This document shows, piece by piece, positions 1 to 6,776 of a stretch of 10,612 nt of DNA. The DNA lies in assembly GCA_964623915.1 (NCBI GenBank), contig CAZUVQ010000065.1, forward strand, positions 1 to 10,612, read 5' to 3'. Position numbers and translations under genes: made by a program. The stretch is from CAZUVQ01 sp964623915 (lineage in GTDB: Bacteria > Bacillota > Clostridia > UMGS1883 > UMGS1540). How positions within the stretch are numbered: the first letter of the stretch is position 1; the number at the start of each line of letters is the position of its first letter. The notes below the pieces were generated by a model that searched no databases, was not told where the DNA came from, and saw nothing but the letters and a program-made list of their open reading frames with translations.

Positions 1-221
1 GATGGACAAGTGCTAAATGCTACTTCTAATCTTATTATCTTAACTTAAATTTCCGATTATATAAAAACCTTATACTTAAACAAACACTCTCAATATTAAA
101 TATGGAAATTATTTTTTATATCGTACCATATTTCACCAAACTTTGCAATCAAAAAAGTTTGAATTCATTATCATTGTGAATGCTTATGAACTCAGACCGT
201 TTTGGTCTTAAATGTCAGGGA

Positions 222-297
222 TGTCAGGGGTTTGACAACCTTGATAAAATATGACAAAATGCTTTCGAGGTGATGGAATGCCCGCCCCGTTGACACC
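222..297 (+). mobile_element. Decayed RAYT/Y1-transposase leader, copy A (MITE-like)
   Basis: This stretch matches the leader at 2161-2214: aligned by hand from 231-283, it shows three substitutions and one single-base indel, and it includes the shared core GCTTTCGAGGTGATGG just before an ATGCCC start. The left edge has TGTCA (222-226) and TGACA (233-237) as inverted halves around GGGGTT. After ATGCCC the sequence leaves the transposase and reads GCCCCGTTGACACC, whose reverse complement resembles the left end (TGTCA next to a run of G). That layout fits an internally deleted element keeping both ends, or simple decay. The relationship to copy B is seen directly; the MITE reading is inference. 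Confidence 0.55.
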
Positions 298-312
298 TTG
301 GGAAAAAAATGA

Positions 313-341
313 TTGCAGGACGTATAATATTATGATACAAT
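313..341 (+). promoter_or_regulatory. Probable sigma-A promoter for the acyl-CoA synthetase
   Basis: TTGCAG at 313-318 is followed after 17 bases by TACAAT at 336-341, with a TG one base upstream (333-334), which makes an extended -10. Transcription would start near 348 and give a leader of about 75 bases. A TATAAT at 323-328 also exists but lacks a properly spaced -35 (TTGGGA at 298-303 is 19 bases away), so it is the weaker alternative. Called by eye only. Confidence 0.45.
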
Positions 342-423
342 TACAATATATAAGATTATAAGGGAATGCTACAGCATCTATTACCATAAATTATTAGCGC
401 TAAATTTTTGTTGGAGGAACATT

Positions 424-2070
424 ATGTACAATAAGCTGCACAAAACAAATTATTATAATAATTTTAGAGAAATGCTATATTACAGTGCTAAGAAATATGG
501 AAATAGACAAGCATTTCATATAAAAGAAAAAGACGGGACGTATAGGTACATCACATATTCCCAAGTTAAAAGAGAGTTTCGCATTATGGGAAACCATTTT
601 TTAGATATAGGATTACAAGGTAAACGTATAGCTGTAATAGGAAGAAACAGTTATAAGTGGGTACTTCATTATCTTGCTGCTTCAACGGTTGGGGTAGTAG
701 TGCCGATTGACAAGGACCTTTCAACCAAGGATATGAAAAATTTTATTGTAAGCGCTAACTGCTTAGCAGTCTATGCAGACAATTATATTATTGATGAACT
801 AAGGTCTACTCTGGATGAGGGAGTTATGGTTTACTCACTGGATGAGGCTTTGCCCATGACAGAAGAAAGCGATAATCGAATTGACACTATCCCCGTATCC
901 TCTGAAGATATGAGTGTTTTAATATTTACTTCCGGAACCACAGGAAGTTCAAAGGGAGTATGTTTATCTCAAAAGAACATATGCTCTAACATCTATTCTA
1001 CATCTCAAATGGTAAAGGTAACAGATAAAGATAAAACGCTCTCCATATTGCCGCTTCACCATACCTACGAATGTACCTTGGCTTGCTTGTTGTTCCTCTC
1101 AAAAGGTGGAAGTATTAGTTATGCTGAAGGATTAAATAAAATTAAGGCAAATATATTAGAATACAAACCCACAATGTTAGTAGTTGTACCGGCTCTTCTT
1201 GATGTGCTGGGAAAGCGTATAACAGCCTCGGTTAGCAAAGACTGTCCCAAAAAATACAAGAAGCTTTTTTTAGAAAATGTTTTTCCTAAGGCAATGATGA
1301 AATTACCTTTCATTGTGCGAGAGATAATTAGAAAAAAGGTAAAACAAGGGCTTGGAGGTAAACTTCACACCTTTATTGTAGGAGCAGCCGAGTTGCCGCT
1401 TTCCACTATAGAGATTTTTCAGGCATTAAAAATTCGAACCCTTCAAGGATATGGGCTTACCGAATGCTCACCGCTTCTTGCAGGTAACAGCGATTTCTTT
1501 TATAATGCAGCATCTATAGGCAAGGCAATCCCGGGAGTGGAATTGATTATAGATGAGCCAAATGAACAAGGTGTTGGTGAAATACTTGCAAAAGGCGATA
1601 ATATTATGCTTGGCTATTACAACGACGAAGAAGCAACTGAAAAGGCTTTTAAAAACGGGTATTTTCGTACCGGTGACTTAGGTTCAATAGATGCCAGCGG
1701 AGCATTGTATTTTAAGGGTCGGTTAAAGAATATAATTGTAACCTCTAACGGTAAAAATATATATCCTGAGGAGATTGAGAGTAATCTTTTAGAAAATGAG
1801 TTAGTTAGTGAAACTTTGGTTGTCGCAACAAAAGACCATGGGGAAACAAAGGTTAAAGCCAAGATACTTCCGAATGTAACATACATTACTGATAAAATCG
1901 GACATCTGCCTTCAAAAGAGGAAATTGGCGATGCCATAAAGTCAGTAATTGATGAGGTTAATAAAAAGATGCCAAGCTATAAACATATTCGTATATTTGA
2001 AATCCTTGAGCATGAGTTTGAGAAAACTACGACAAAAAAGATAATGCGCCATGGGGTTAATATCTCTTAG
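424..2070 (+). CDS. AMP-binding acyl-CoA synthetase (long-chain fatty acid–CoA ligase type)
   Basis: This 548-residue adenylate-forming enzyme probably activates a carboxylic acid, most likely a fatty acid, with ATP and then loads it on CoA, in the cytoplasm or at the inner face of the membrane. Visible motifs, in order, are the ATP-binding loop TSGTTGSSKG (169-178), YGLTECSP (343-350), YFRTGDLG (413-420), and the hinge region with GRLKN and the GKNIYPEEIE motif (432-452). A C-terminal TTTKKIMR segment (535-542) has a lysine, probably K539, at the place of the catalytic lysine. Length and motif order suit the long-chain acyl-CoA synthetase branch, but the substrate cannot be read from the sequence; aryl or acyl-ACP substrates are possible. 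The ATG is preceded by GGAGG (413-417) at 6-base spacing. It is a single-gene unit, convergent with the operon on the other strand and flanked by two transposase-leader remnants. Confidence 0.9.
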   Translation: MYNKLHKTNYYNNFREMLYYSAKKYGNRQAFHIKEKDGTYRYITYSQVKREFRIMGNHFLDIGLQGKRIAVIGRNSYKWVLHYLAASTVGVVVPIDKDLSTKDMKNFIVSANCLAVYADNYIIDELRSTLDEGVMVYSLDEALPMTEESDNRIDTIPVSSEDMSVLIFTSGTTGSSKGVCLSQKNICSNIYSTSQMVKVTDKDKTLSILPLHHTYECTLACLLFLSKGGSISYAEGLNKIKANILEYKPTMLVVVPALLDVLGKRITASVSKDCPKKYKKLFLENVFPKAMMKLPFIVREIIRKKVKQGLGGKLHTFIVGAAELPLSTIEIFQALKIRTLQGYGLTECSPLLAGNSDFFYNAASIGKAIPGVELIIDEPNEQGVGEILAKGDNIMLGYYNDEEATEKAFKNGYFRTGDLGSIDASGALYFKGRLKNIIVTSNGKNIYPEEIESNLLENELVSETLVVATKDHGETKVKAKILPNVTYITDKIGHLPSKEEIGDAIKSVIDEVNKKMPSYKHIRIFEILEHEFEKTTTKKIMRHGVNIS

Positions 2071-2144
2071 TTATGAGAAGTTGAACACAAGTGTTAAGAC
2101 GTGGCGGAAAAATTGAGCAATTAAAAAAACGGCTATTTTAAAAG

Positions 2145-2280
2145 TGTCAGGGCACGGGACTTTGACAACATTGAAAAAATACGACAAAATGCTTTCGAGG
2201 TGATGGAAATGCCCAGACAGACAAGGGAAAAAAGCGAAAGCGGAATCTATCATGTGATGTTGTGAGGAATAAACCGTCAA
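2145..2280 (+). pseudogene. Y1 (RAYT/IS200-like) transposase remnant, copy B with leader
   Basis: The leader starts with TGTCA (2145-2149) and TGACA (2163-2167) as inverted halves, then the core shared with copy A. A GAGG ribosome binding site (2197-2200) sits 8 bases before an ATG at 2209. Translation gives MPRQTREKSESGIYHVML, a TGA stop at 2263-2265, then GINRQ. This is the typical N-terminus of REP-associated tyrosine transposases (COG1943), which commonly read as SGIYHVMLRGINRQ, so the stop replaces the arginine codon. Homology ends after about 24 codons and the next in-frame residues are unrelated. The catalytic HUH motif and tyrosine are absent, so the fragment is dead. Confidence 0.75.
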
Positions 2281-2360
2281 CCTCCTACCCAACTTCTGAG
2301 GAATTAAGGTAAACTTTTTTGATTATCCCTCATTACGTTTTGCACAATTCCTTACAAATT

Positions 2361-2406
2361 AAAAAACACGAATAACCCTAAAGTTTCCCGTGTTTTATTT
2401 GTTTTT
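2361..2406. terminator. Likely bidirectional intrinsic terminator
   Basis: The arms AAAACACG (2363-2370) and CGTGTTTT (2389-2396) are perfect complements around an 18-base loop. Read on the minus strand, downstream of ricT, the stem is followed by a T-rich tract; read on the plus strand it is followed by ATTTGTTTTTATTTT. It therefore could end both the ricT operon and the convergent acyl-CoA synthetase transcript. The stem is AT-rich and the loop long, so strength is uncertain. Confidence 0.6.
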
Positions 2407-2409
2407 ATT

Positions 2410-3273
2410 TTATTCTAAATTTTTAAGTTCAGCCTCAACATTTTTATCCTCTTTTATCCTGACATTTTTTAAAATCTTGATATCATGAACTCTAAATTCT
2501 TTCATAATATTTTCATCGTCATTATCAAGCTTAACCTTTACAATTCCGCGCAAAAATTGTGATGATATAACAACACCCTTCCCATCTGGGGTTTTAACAA
2601 TTGCGCCTTCACGTGGTGTAATTTTAATAAGCTCCTCGTAATTTTCCTGTTCATATTTAAGGCAACACATTAGTCTGCCGCAGCTGCCGGAAATCTTTGT
2701 GGGGTTTAATGACAAACTTTGTTCCTTTGCCATTTTTATTGACACAGGCAAAAAATCTCCTAAATGCGATGCACAGCAAAGGCATCTTCCGCAAATACCG
2801 TATCCTCCCAACAGCTTGGCTTCATCACGAACGCCTATCTGCCGAAGTTCAATTCTTGTTTTGAATATGGCAGCAAGGTCTTTTACAAGTTCGCGAAAGT
2901 CAACCCTTCCGCCTGACGTAAAATAAAACAGGATTTTATTTGCATCAAATGTATATTCAACCTCAATAAGTTTCATTTCAAGACCGTGTTTTGCAATTTT
3001 TTCATTGCAAATCCGAAATGCATCTTTTTCCTTTTTTCGGTTGATTTCCGCTTGTTGTGCATCCTGTGATGTAGCAATTCTGACAACATTTTTCAATGGA
3101 GCAACTATTTCATTGTCCCGCACTTCTGTTGGTTGTAATAAAACCTCGCCGTATTCAAGGCCACGCGCTGTTTCTACAATAACATGGTCGCCTTTGTTTA
3201 TTTCAAAATCCAAAGGGTCAAAATTGTAAATCTTTCCGCCCTCTTTAAATCTTACACCTATAATGCGTGTCAT
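2410..3273 (-). CDS. ricT: RicT (YaaT), PSP1-family regulator of RNA processing and sporulation
   Basis: This 287-residue protein is close in length to Bacillus subtilis YaaT. It carries a PSP1 C-terminal domain (roughly residues 65-150) followed by a cysteine-rich block: C161, C164, C166, C167, then C198, C203 and C204 within KISGSCGRLMCCLKYE. From family knowledge, RicT works with RicA (YmcA) and RicF (YlbF) in an Fe-S-containing complex that assists RNase Y in mRNA maturation and affects sporulation, competence and biofilm formation. The cysteines here are complete for such a role, though I cannot assign ligands individually. The partners are not in this window. The ATG lies 9 bases past the holB stop, with an AGGAG site overlapping that TAG, so the two genes are probably translationally linked. 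It is the last gene of the operon, followed by a hairpin terminator. Confidence 0.93.
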   Translation of the reverse strand: MTRIIGVRFKEGGKIYNFDPLDFEINKGDHVIVETARGLEYGEVLLQPTEVRDNEIVAPLKNVVRIATSQDAQQAEINRKKEKDAFRICNEKIAKHGLEMKLIEVEYTFDANKILFYFTSGGRVDFRELVKDLAAIFKTRIELRQIGVRDEAKLLGGYGICGRCLCCASHLGDFLPVSIKMAKEQSLSLNPTKISGSCGRLMCCLKYEQENYEELIKITPREGAIVKTPDGKGVVISSQFLRGIVKVKLDNDDENIMKEFRVHDIKILKNVRIKEDKNVEAELKNLE

Positions 3274-3282
3274 ATCTATCTC

Positions 3283-4251
3283 CTAACCAAGTTTCATCAT
3301 TAAATCAGCCGCCCAAATTTCCGTATTATTTCCCTTTGAAAACTTTGCGGCCATTTCCTGGGCAGCTTCAAGTGTTTTAATAATTTTTACCGTAGTAACC
3401 GAAAAAGCAAAACCCGATAGCAATTCAGAATAATCTTTATTTATTATATTGCTAGAGCCAGTTGTTTTAATGTAGAGAGCATCTCTGAGCCATGAAATCA
3501 AAAGCTCTAAAAGTGTTTGAACAGAGTCCTTATGCCCACTAAAGTAGGATACAACTTCACAAAGCCCAGACCTTTTTCCTTTATTGATATAAGTAAGCAA
3601 ATCAAAAAGCTCACGTCTTTGTATGAAAAACTCGCTTTCAACCGCAAGAGATAAGGCTGCACCGAGGTTACCCTGAGAAAATGAGGCGATAATCTCTGCC
3701 TTGTCCGCAGCTTTGGGACAGTTTTTTAAAATAAAATAAATAGTTTCATCTTTTGTACAGTTATTAATATGGCATATATTCCCCCTTGATTTTACAGTGG
3801 GAAGCAGTACGTCAGAATTATTGACAAGAATAATAATCACGGCATAAGAAGGTGGTTCCTCAAGAACTTTTAAAAAAGCATTCTGCCCTTCTCTACCCAA
3901 AGGAATCCTGTCTGTCAGAACATATACCTTCGTATCTGCAAGCAACGGTTTTGTATATATATCCTTTGCGTATTTTCGTATTGTTTCAACAGTGACGGTT
4001 TTTTTGTCGGGATCATCATTTTTTATTTCAATGTAATCCGGATGATTACCCGAACGGTGCTTTAAACAGCTGCTGCATACACCACATGGAGCATTTGCGC
4101 TTTCGCAATGAATTGCCGCAGCGATATAATCAGTTAAGGTTTTTTTACCTACACCACGGGCACCTTCAAGAATATAAAAGTGACCGAGATTTTTTTTCCT
4201 GATAACAGTATCAAAGTATTCTTTCTGTGCTTTTTTGCCTATTATGTCCAT
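3283..4251 (-). CDS. holB: DNA polymerase III delta' subunit
   Basis: This 322-residue AAA+ clamp-loader subunit helps open the sliding clamp at the replication fork. It shows a P-loop-like GARGVGKKT (30-38) in which the usual Ser/Thr directly after the GK lysine is a lysine, fitting the limited ATPase role of delta'. A zinc module follows, with C49, C56, C59 and C62 and the sequence GNHPDY (68-73). NAFLKVLEEPP (124-134) is the Walker B/sensor region, and VKSRG (153-157) matches the SRC motif, with R156 as the putative arginine finger although the Cys is Gly here. The C-terminal third is the usual divergent collar domain. Its ATG overlaps the darA stop by one base (TAATG), a sign of coupled translation. 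The order darA–holB–ricT is conserved in Firmicutes, but yaaR, which lies between darA and holB in B. subtilis, is missing. Confidence 0.93.
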   Translation of the reverse strand: MDIIGKKAQKEYFDTVIRKKNLGHFYILEGARGVGKKTLTDYIAAAIHCESANAPCGVCSSCLKHRSGNHPDYIEIKNDDPDKKTVTVETIRKYAKDIYTKPLLADTKVYVLTDRIPLGREGQNAFLKVLEEPPSYAVIIILVNNSDVLLPTVKSRGNICHINNCTKDETIYFILKNCPKAADKAEIIASFSQGNLGAALSLAVESEFFIQRRELFDLLTYINKGKRSGLCEVVSYFSGHKDSVQTLLELLISWLRDALYIKTTGSSNIINKDYSELLSGFAFSVTTVKIIKTLEAAQEMAAKFSKGNNTEIWAADLMMKLG

Positions 4252-4472
4252 TAAAGCTTCTCAAACCTATCAACATCAAGAATAAAAATCGTAGCACCAC
4301 CGATATCAACTTCTATGGGGTAATTTCCGACCATACCTACCATGCCGGCTGAAACAGGCGTTGTCATCACACGTTTGCGCTGTGAACAGGTGTCTTTAAA
4401 TACTTTCAGAACATCATTAATAGTATCTTCTTCGACACCTACAAGCAAAGTCATATTACCTGACCTTAAAAA
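4251..4472 (-). CDS. darA: DarA (YaaQ) cyclic-di-AMP receptor, 5' end lost in assembly gap
   Basis: The 73 codons between the N run and the TAA (4253-4251) are the C-terminal two thirds of a PII-like c-di-AMP receptor. They begin at FLRSGNMTLLVGVE, which follows the ligand-binding loop in the family, then SQRKRVMTTPVS, and end with VDIGGATIFILDVDRFEKL, close to the B. subtilis DarA ending. DarA is about 109 residues long, so roughly 36 N-terminal residues are missing, presumably in the gap. The protein is cytosolic and trimeric in characterised members; its downstream targets are not well understood. The frame happens to be open through the Ns into the upstream ASKHA gene, but this is not a fusion. 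The stop overlaps the holB start by one base. Confidence 0.9.
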   Translation of the reverse strand, partial: FLRSGNMTLLVGVEEDTINDVLKVFKDTCSQRKRVMTTPVSAGMVGMVGNYPIEVDIGGATIFILDVDRFEKL

Positions 4473-4572
4473 NNNNNNNNNNNNNNNNNNNNNNNNNNNN
4501 NNNNNNNNNNNNNNNNNNNNNNNNNNNNNNNNNNNNNNNNNNNNNNNNNNNNNNNNNNNNNNNNNNNNNNNN
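4473..4572. other. Assembly gap of 100 Ns
   Basis: There are exactly 100 undetermined bases, a conventional placeholder for a gap of unknown length. Missing sequence should include the last few tens of codons of the ASKHA gene, its stop, a ribosome binding site and about 36 codons of darA, which together need clearly more than 100 bases. Extra genes could also be hidden here. Confidence 0.95.
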
Positions 4573-5957
4573 GATACAAATACGGCTTTATCTGCAATTG
4601 CTTCAGTTTTTATTCGCTCATCGTTTTTCATAAGCATTATTGCACCGCCGGCGGCAGCAGCATTGCCCAAAGAAATGGTTTTTTCCGATATACCAGAGGG
4701 GAGAAGGCCAATTTTTTCGCAGGAATTAACATTAATACGGCTGCCAAATCCACCGGCAAGGTATATTTTTTCAATGCTTGATATGGAGGTGTCTGCACGA
4801 CACAGCAACGCATCTATCCCTGCCCTGACGGCAGCTTTTGCCATTTGCAGCTGACGAATGTCATTTTGTGTCAGCGCATAACCGCTGTTGCCAATGGGAT
4901 AATCGTCTTCAATATATCCGGTTGTATCCATAAAACCTGTTTTAAGCATACATGATGATACATCAATTAGCCCTGAGCCGCACAAACCGCAAGGCTTTTC
5001 ATTTCCTATGGTTGAAAATTCAACGTGTCCTTCTTTAATATAAACTCTGTCTATTGCACCTTTAACCGACGCAACGCCGCAGGATATATTAGCACCCTCA
5101 AAGGCCGGACCTGCAGCAGAAGAACAACAAAAAACCCTGCCCTTGTGCCACAGAACAGTTTCACAGTTTGTCCCTATATCTAAAAGCAACGCCGTATTGT
5201 GAGAACAAAGGTCAGCTGCCAATATTCCGCAGATAACATCTGCACCAATAAACGGTGATATACATTTTGGAAAATATGTATTGCCAATTTGTTTTCCAAA
5301 AAGCTCAGAAGGCGTAAAAGGAGCGACGGCCATTTTATCGGTACTAAAGCCTTTATAAAAGTGAAGCATCGTGGTGTTGCCCAAAATAACTGATTCTGAA
5401 ATATTTGAGCCCAGCGAACTTGTCATTTCATCAACAGTTCTGACGATTTCCGTCATTAAAATATCGTTACCGTTTTTACGGGCGAAATCAATTCTTGAAA
5501 TTACGTCAGCCCCATACTTTATCTGCGGGTTTTCCCTGCACAGTGAATCTATGCATTCACCGCTTTCAAGGTCAAAAATATATGATGAAACTGTTGTTGT
5601 TCCTATATCCGTTACAGTTCCGTAACCTTGTTTTTTATCATATTTTATGTCAGGCAGATATAAATCAGTAACACCCTCGATATTTTCTTTATCTGATACG
5701 GTAATCACTGTGTCACCCATAGCAAGCGTACTGCACGCAAGCCTTAAATTATCAGGTAAATGCTTTTCTGTCTCCTTTAAAGCGGAAAGGTTGCCAACAG
5801 CATGTACGACACATTTTTTGCAAATTCCTTTTCCTGAACATGGGTAGGAAGCAGTAATTTTGCAATCTGATAAAACCTTTTTCAAAAGGACTGGCTCTTT
5901 GTAGAAACGTTCAAATGAATTATCGGGAGTTTTAATTGTGATTTTGATAATATTCAC
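4573..5957 (-). CDS. [2Fe-2S] ferredoxin–ASKHA metalloprotein (RACo/DUF4445 family), 3' end lost
   Basis: 461 codons are visible. The N-terminus is a plant-type ferredoxin domain with C40, C46, C49 and C75 (spacing C-x5-C-x2-C-x25-C). A linker leads to an ASKHA ATPase fold with two phosphate motifs, DIGTTT (117-122) and LLLDIGTN (257-264), the segment CGLCGSGLID (323-332), YLAGGFG (399-405) and the terminal GNAAAAGG (431-438). Characterised relatives (RACo, RamA-like activators) use ATP to reduce inactive Co(II) corrinoid proteins back to Co(I) for methyl transfer. Many clostridial paralogues have no known partner, and no corrinoid protein or methyltransferase is encoded here, so the substrate is open. 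It starts with GTG, preceded by AAGGAAAGG at good spacing. Probably the first gene of the operon with darA, holB and ricT. The C-terminal 20-30 or so residues are inside the gap. Confidence 0.88.
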
Positions 5958-5992
5958 CCCTTTCCTTGTCTGTTAAATCATATCATAAAAAT

Positions 5993-6021
5993 ATAGTACC
6001 AAAAATTTATATAATTTACAA
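5993..6021 (-). promoter_or_regulatory. Probable sigma-A promoter of the ASKHA–darA–holB–ricT operon
   Basis: Read on the minus strand, TTGTAA (6021-6016) and TACTAT (5998-5993) are separated by 17 bases, and the start of transcription would fall near 5986, about 29 bases before the GTG at 5957. Four of six bases match the consensus in each box. The surrounding DNA is very AT-rich, so chance matches are possible. Confidence 0.5.
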
Positions 6022-6050
6022 TTCTTTTTTTTAATTAAAATTATTCCGGA

Positions 6051-6080
6051 GTATAAATCATTTGACACAGGAACAAAATA
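6051..6080 (+). promoter_or_regulatory. Candidate forespore (sigma-F/G-type) promoter before the DUF421 gene
   Basis: GTATA (6051-6055), 15 bases, then GAACAAAATA (6071-6080) fits the sigma-F pattern GYATA-N15-GGNNANANTR with one mismatch (A for the second G). Transcription would begin just before the GGAGGTGAT ribosome binding site (6090-6098). A perfect sigma-A -35, TTGACA, also lies at 6062-6067 but has no convincing -10 at 16-18 bases. Recognised by eye and unsupported by other data. Confidence 0.3.
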
Positions 6081-6101
6081 TTAGTCGATGGAGGTGATGC
6101 A

Positions 6102-6773
6102 TTGATTGTTTCCTTAATAAGAACCGTGGTTCTTTATATCGCTGTAATGATAGCGTTAAGATTGATGGGGAAACGCCAAATAGGAGAGCTCCAGCCGACT
6201 GAGCTTGTTATCACAATTATCTTAGGTGACCTGGCTTCAGTTCCCATGCAAAACACGGATATACCGCTGTTAAATGGAATAACGCCCATCATTACTCTTG
6301 TTTTTATTGAGGTTTCGTTATCGCTTGTATCCTTAAAAAACAGAAAAGCAAGAAGGTTAATTTCCGGTTCTCCAAGCATTGTAATAAGAAACGGTATTAT
6401 AAATGAGAACGAGCTACGTAAGATGAGGTTCAACCTTGACGACCTGATTGAAGAACTCAGAAATAAAGATATCATCGATATTAATGATGTGGAGATGGCG
6501 GTTGTTGACACCAACGGGGAAATTTGTATAATGCTCAGGCCGGACAAAAAACCACTTACGGCAGGAGATATGGGAATTGGGGCAGAAAAAGAAATGCTGC
6601 CATATATTCTGATAAGCGACGGCAGAATAATTAGTGATAATCTTAAAAAGATAAACAAAAGCGAAAAGTGGCTTTTGGAACAGCTGAAAAAGAAAGGGTA
6701 CAGCCCAAGGGCTATACTATTATGCACATACACAGAAAAAGAAGGTATCAAATTACAAATAAAAGGGGAGTGA
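6102..6773 (+). CDS. DUF421 (YetF/YdfS-type) membrane protein
   Basis: This 223-residue protein has about three N-terminal membrane segments (roughly 3-20, 33-47 and 57-76) and a cytosolic C-terminal domain. Family signatures are RLMGKRQIGELQPTELV (20-36), the segment PSIVIRNGII (91-100), and LDDLIEELR (112-120) followed by the IDINDVEMAVVDTNGE strand-turn region (125-140). Relatives YetF and the YdfS-like 2Duf proteins of bacilli are linked to the spore inner membrane and heat resistance, but the molecular activity of the family is not established. The start is TTG, chosen because GGAGGTGAT (6090-6098) is ideally placed and the nearby ATG at 6097 is out of frame. It is followed after 3 bases by the DUF4363 gene, so the two are surely co-transcribed. 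Confidence 0.88.
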   Translation: MIVSLIRTVVLYIAVMIALRLMGKRQIGELQPTELVITIILGDLASVPMQNTDIPLLNGITPIITLVFIEVSLSLVSLKNRKARRLISGSPSIVIRNGIINENELRKMRFNLDDLIEELRNKDIIDINDVEMAVVDTNGEICIMLRPDKKPLTAGDMGIGAEKEMLPYILISDGRIISDNLKKINKSEKWLLEQLKKKGYSPRAILLCTYTEKEGIKLQIKGE

Positions 6774-6776
6774 AAG

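Larger units (their letters stand above)
1..423. other. Upstream intergenic region with element remnant and promoter
   Basis: No gene can be supported here. Frame 1 is open from position 1 to a TAA at 46-48 and would encode 15 residues; this could be the tail of an upstream gene, but it is too short to call. A small hairpin lies at 194-208 (AGACC, loop GTTTT, GGTCT). It is followed by two tandem copies of ATGTCAGGG (212-220 and 221-229) and then the mobile-element leader described separately. The rest, especially 20-180 and 300-412, is AT-rich spacer that leads into the promoter and ribosome binding site of the gene at 424. Confidence 0.6.
2071..2409. other. Intergenic region between convergent genes
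   Basis: This 339-base spacer separates the stop of the acyl-CoA synthetase (+) from the stop of ricT (-). It holds no intact gene. It contains the transposase leader and fragment (2145-2280), about 80 bases of AT-rich sequence with no recognised feature (2281-2360), and a hairpin terminator (2361-2406). The open frame on the minus strand here simply runs antisense across the transposase remnant. Confidence 0.7.

Noticed and set aside
1..48. Tail of an upstream gene ending at TAA 46-48
   Set aside because: Only 15 codons are available and nothing in them is recognisable; chance openness is as likely.
290..328. Promoter made of TTGACA (290-295) and TATAAT (323-328)
   Set aside because: The boxes are 27 bases apart, far beyond the 16-18 needed. 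The TTGCAG/TACAAT pair downstream has correct spacing.
2071..2292. 73-codon open frame on the minus strand between the convergent genes
   Set aside because: It runs antisense across the transposase leader and remnant, whose plus-strand translation matches a known family.
4251..5957. A single 568-residue ferredoxin–ASKHA–PII fusion protein
   Set aside because: The frame continues only because Ns were translated as X. Both halves match separate families, and the DarA part lacks its N-terminus.
6062..6090. Sigma-A promoter with TTGACA at 6062-6067
   Set aside because: No -10-like hexamer at 16-18 bases spacing; kept only as a remark.
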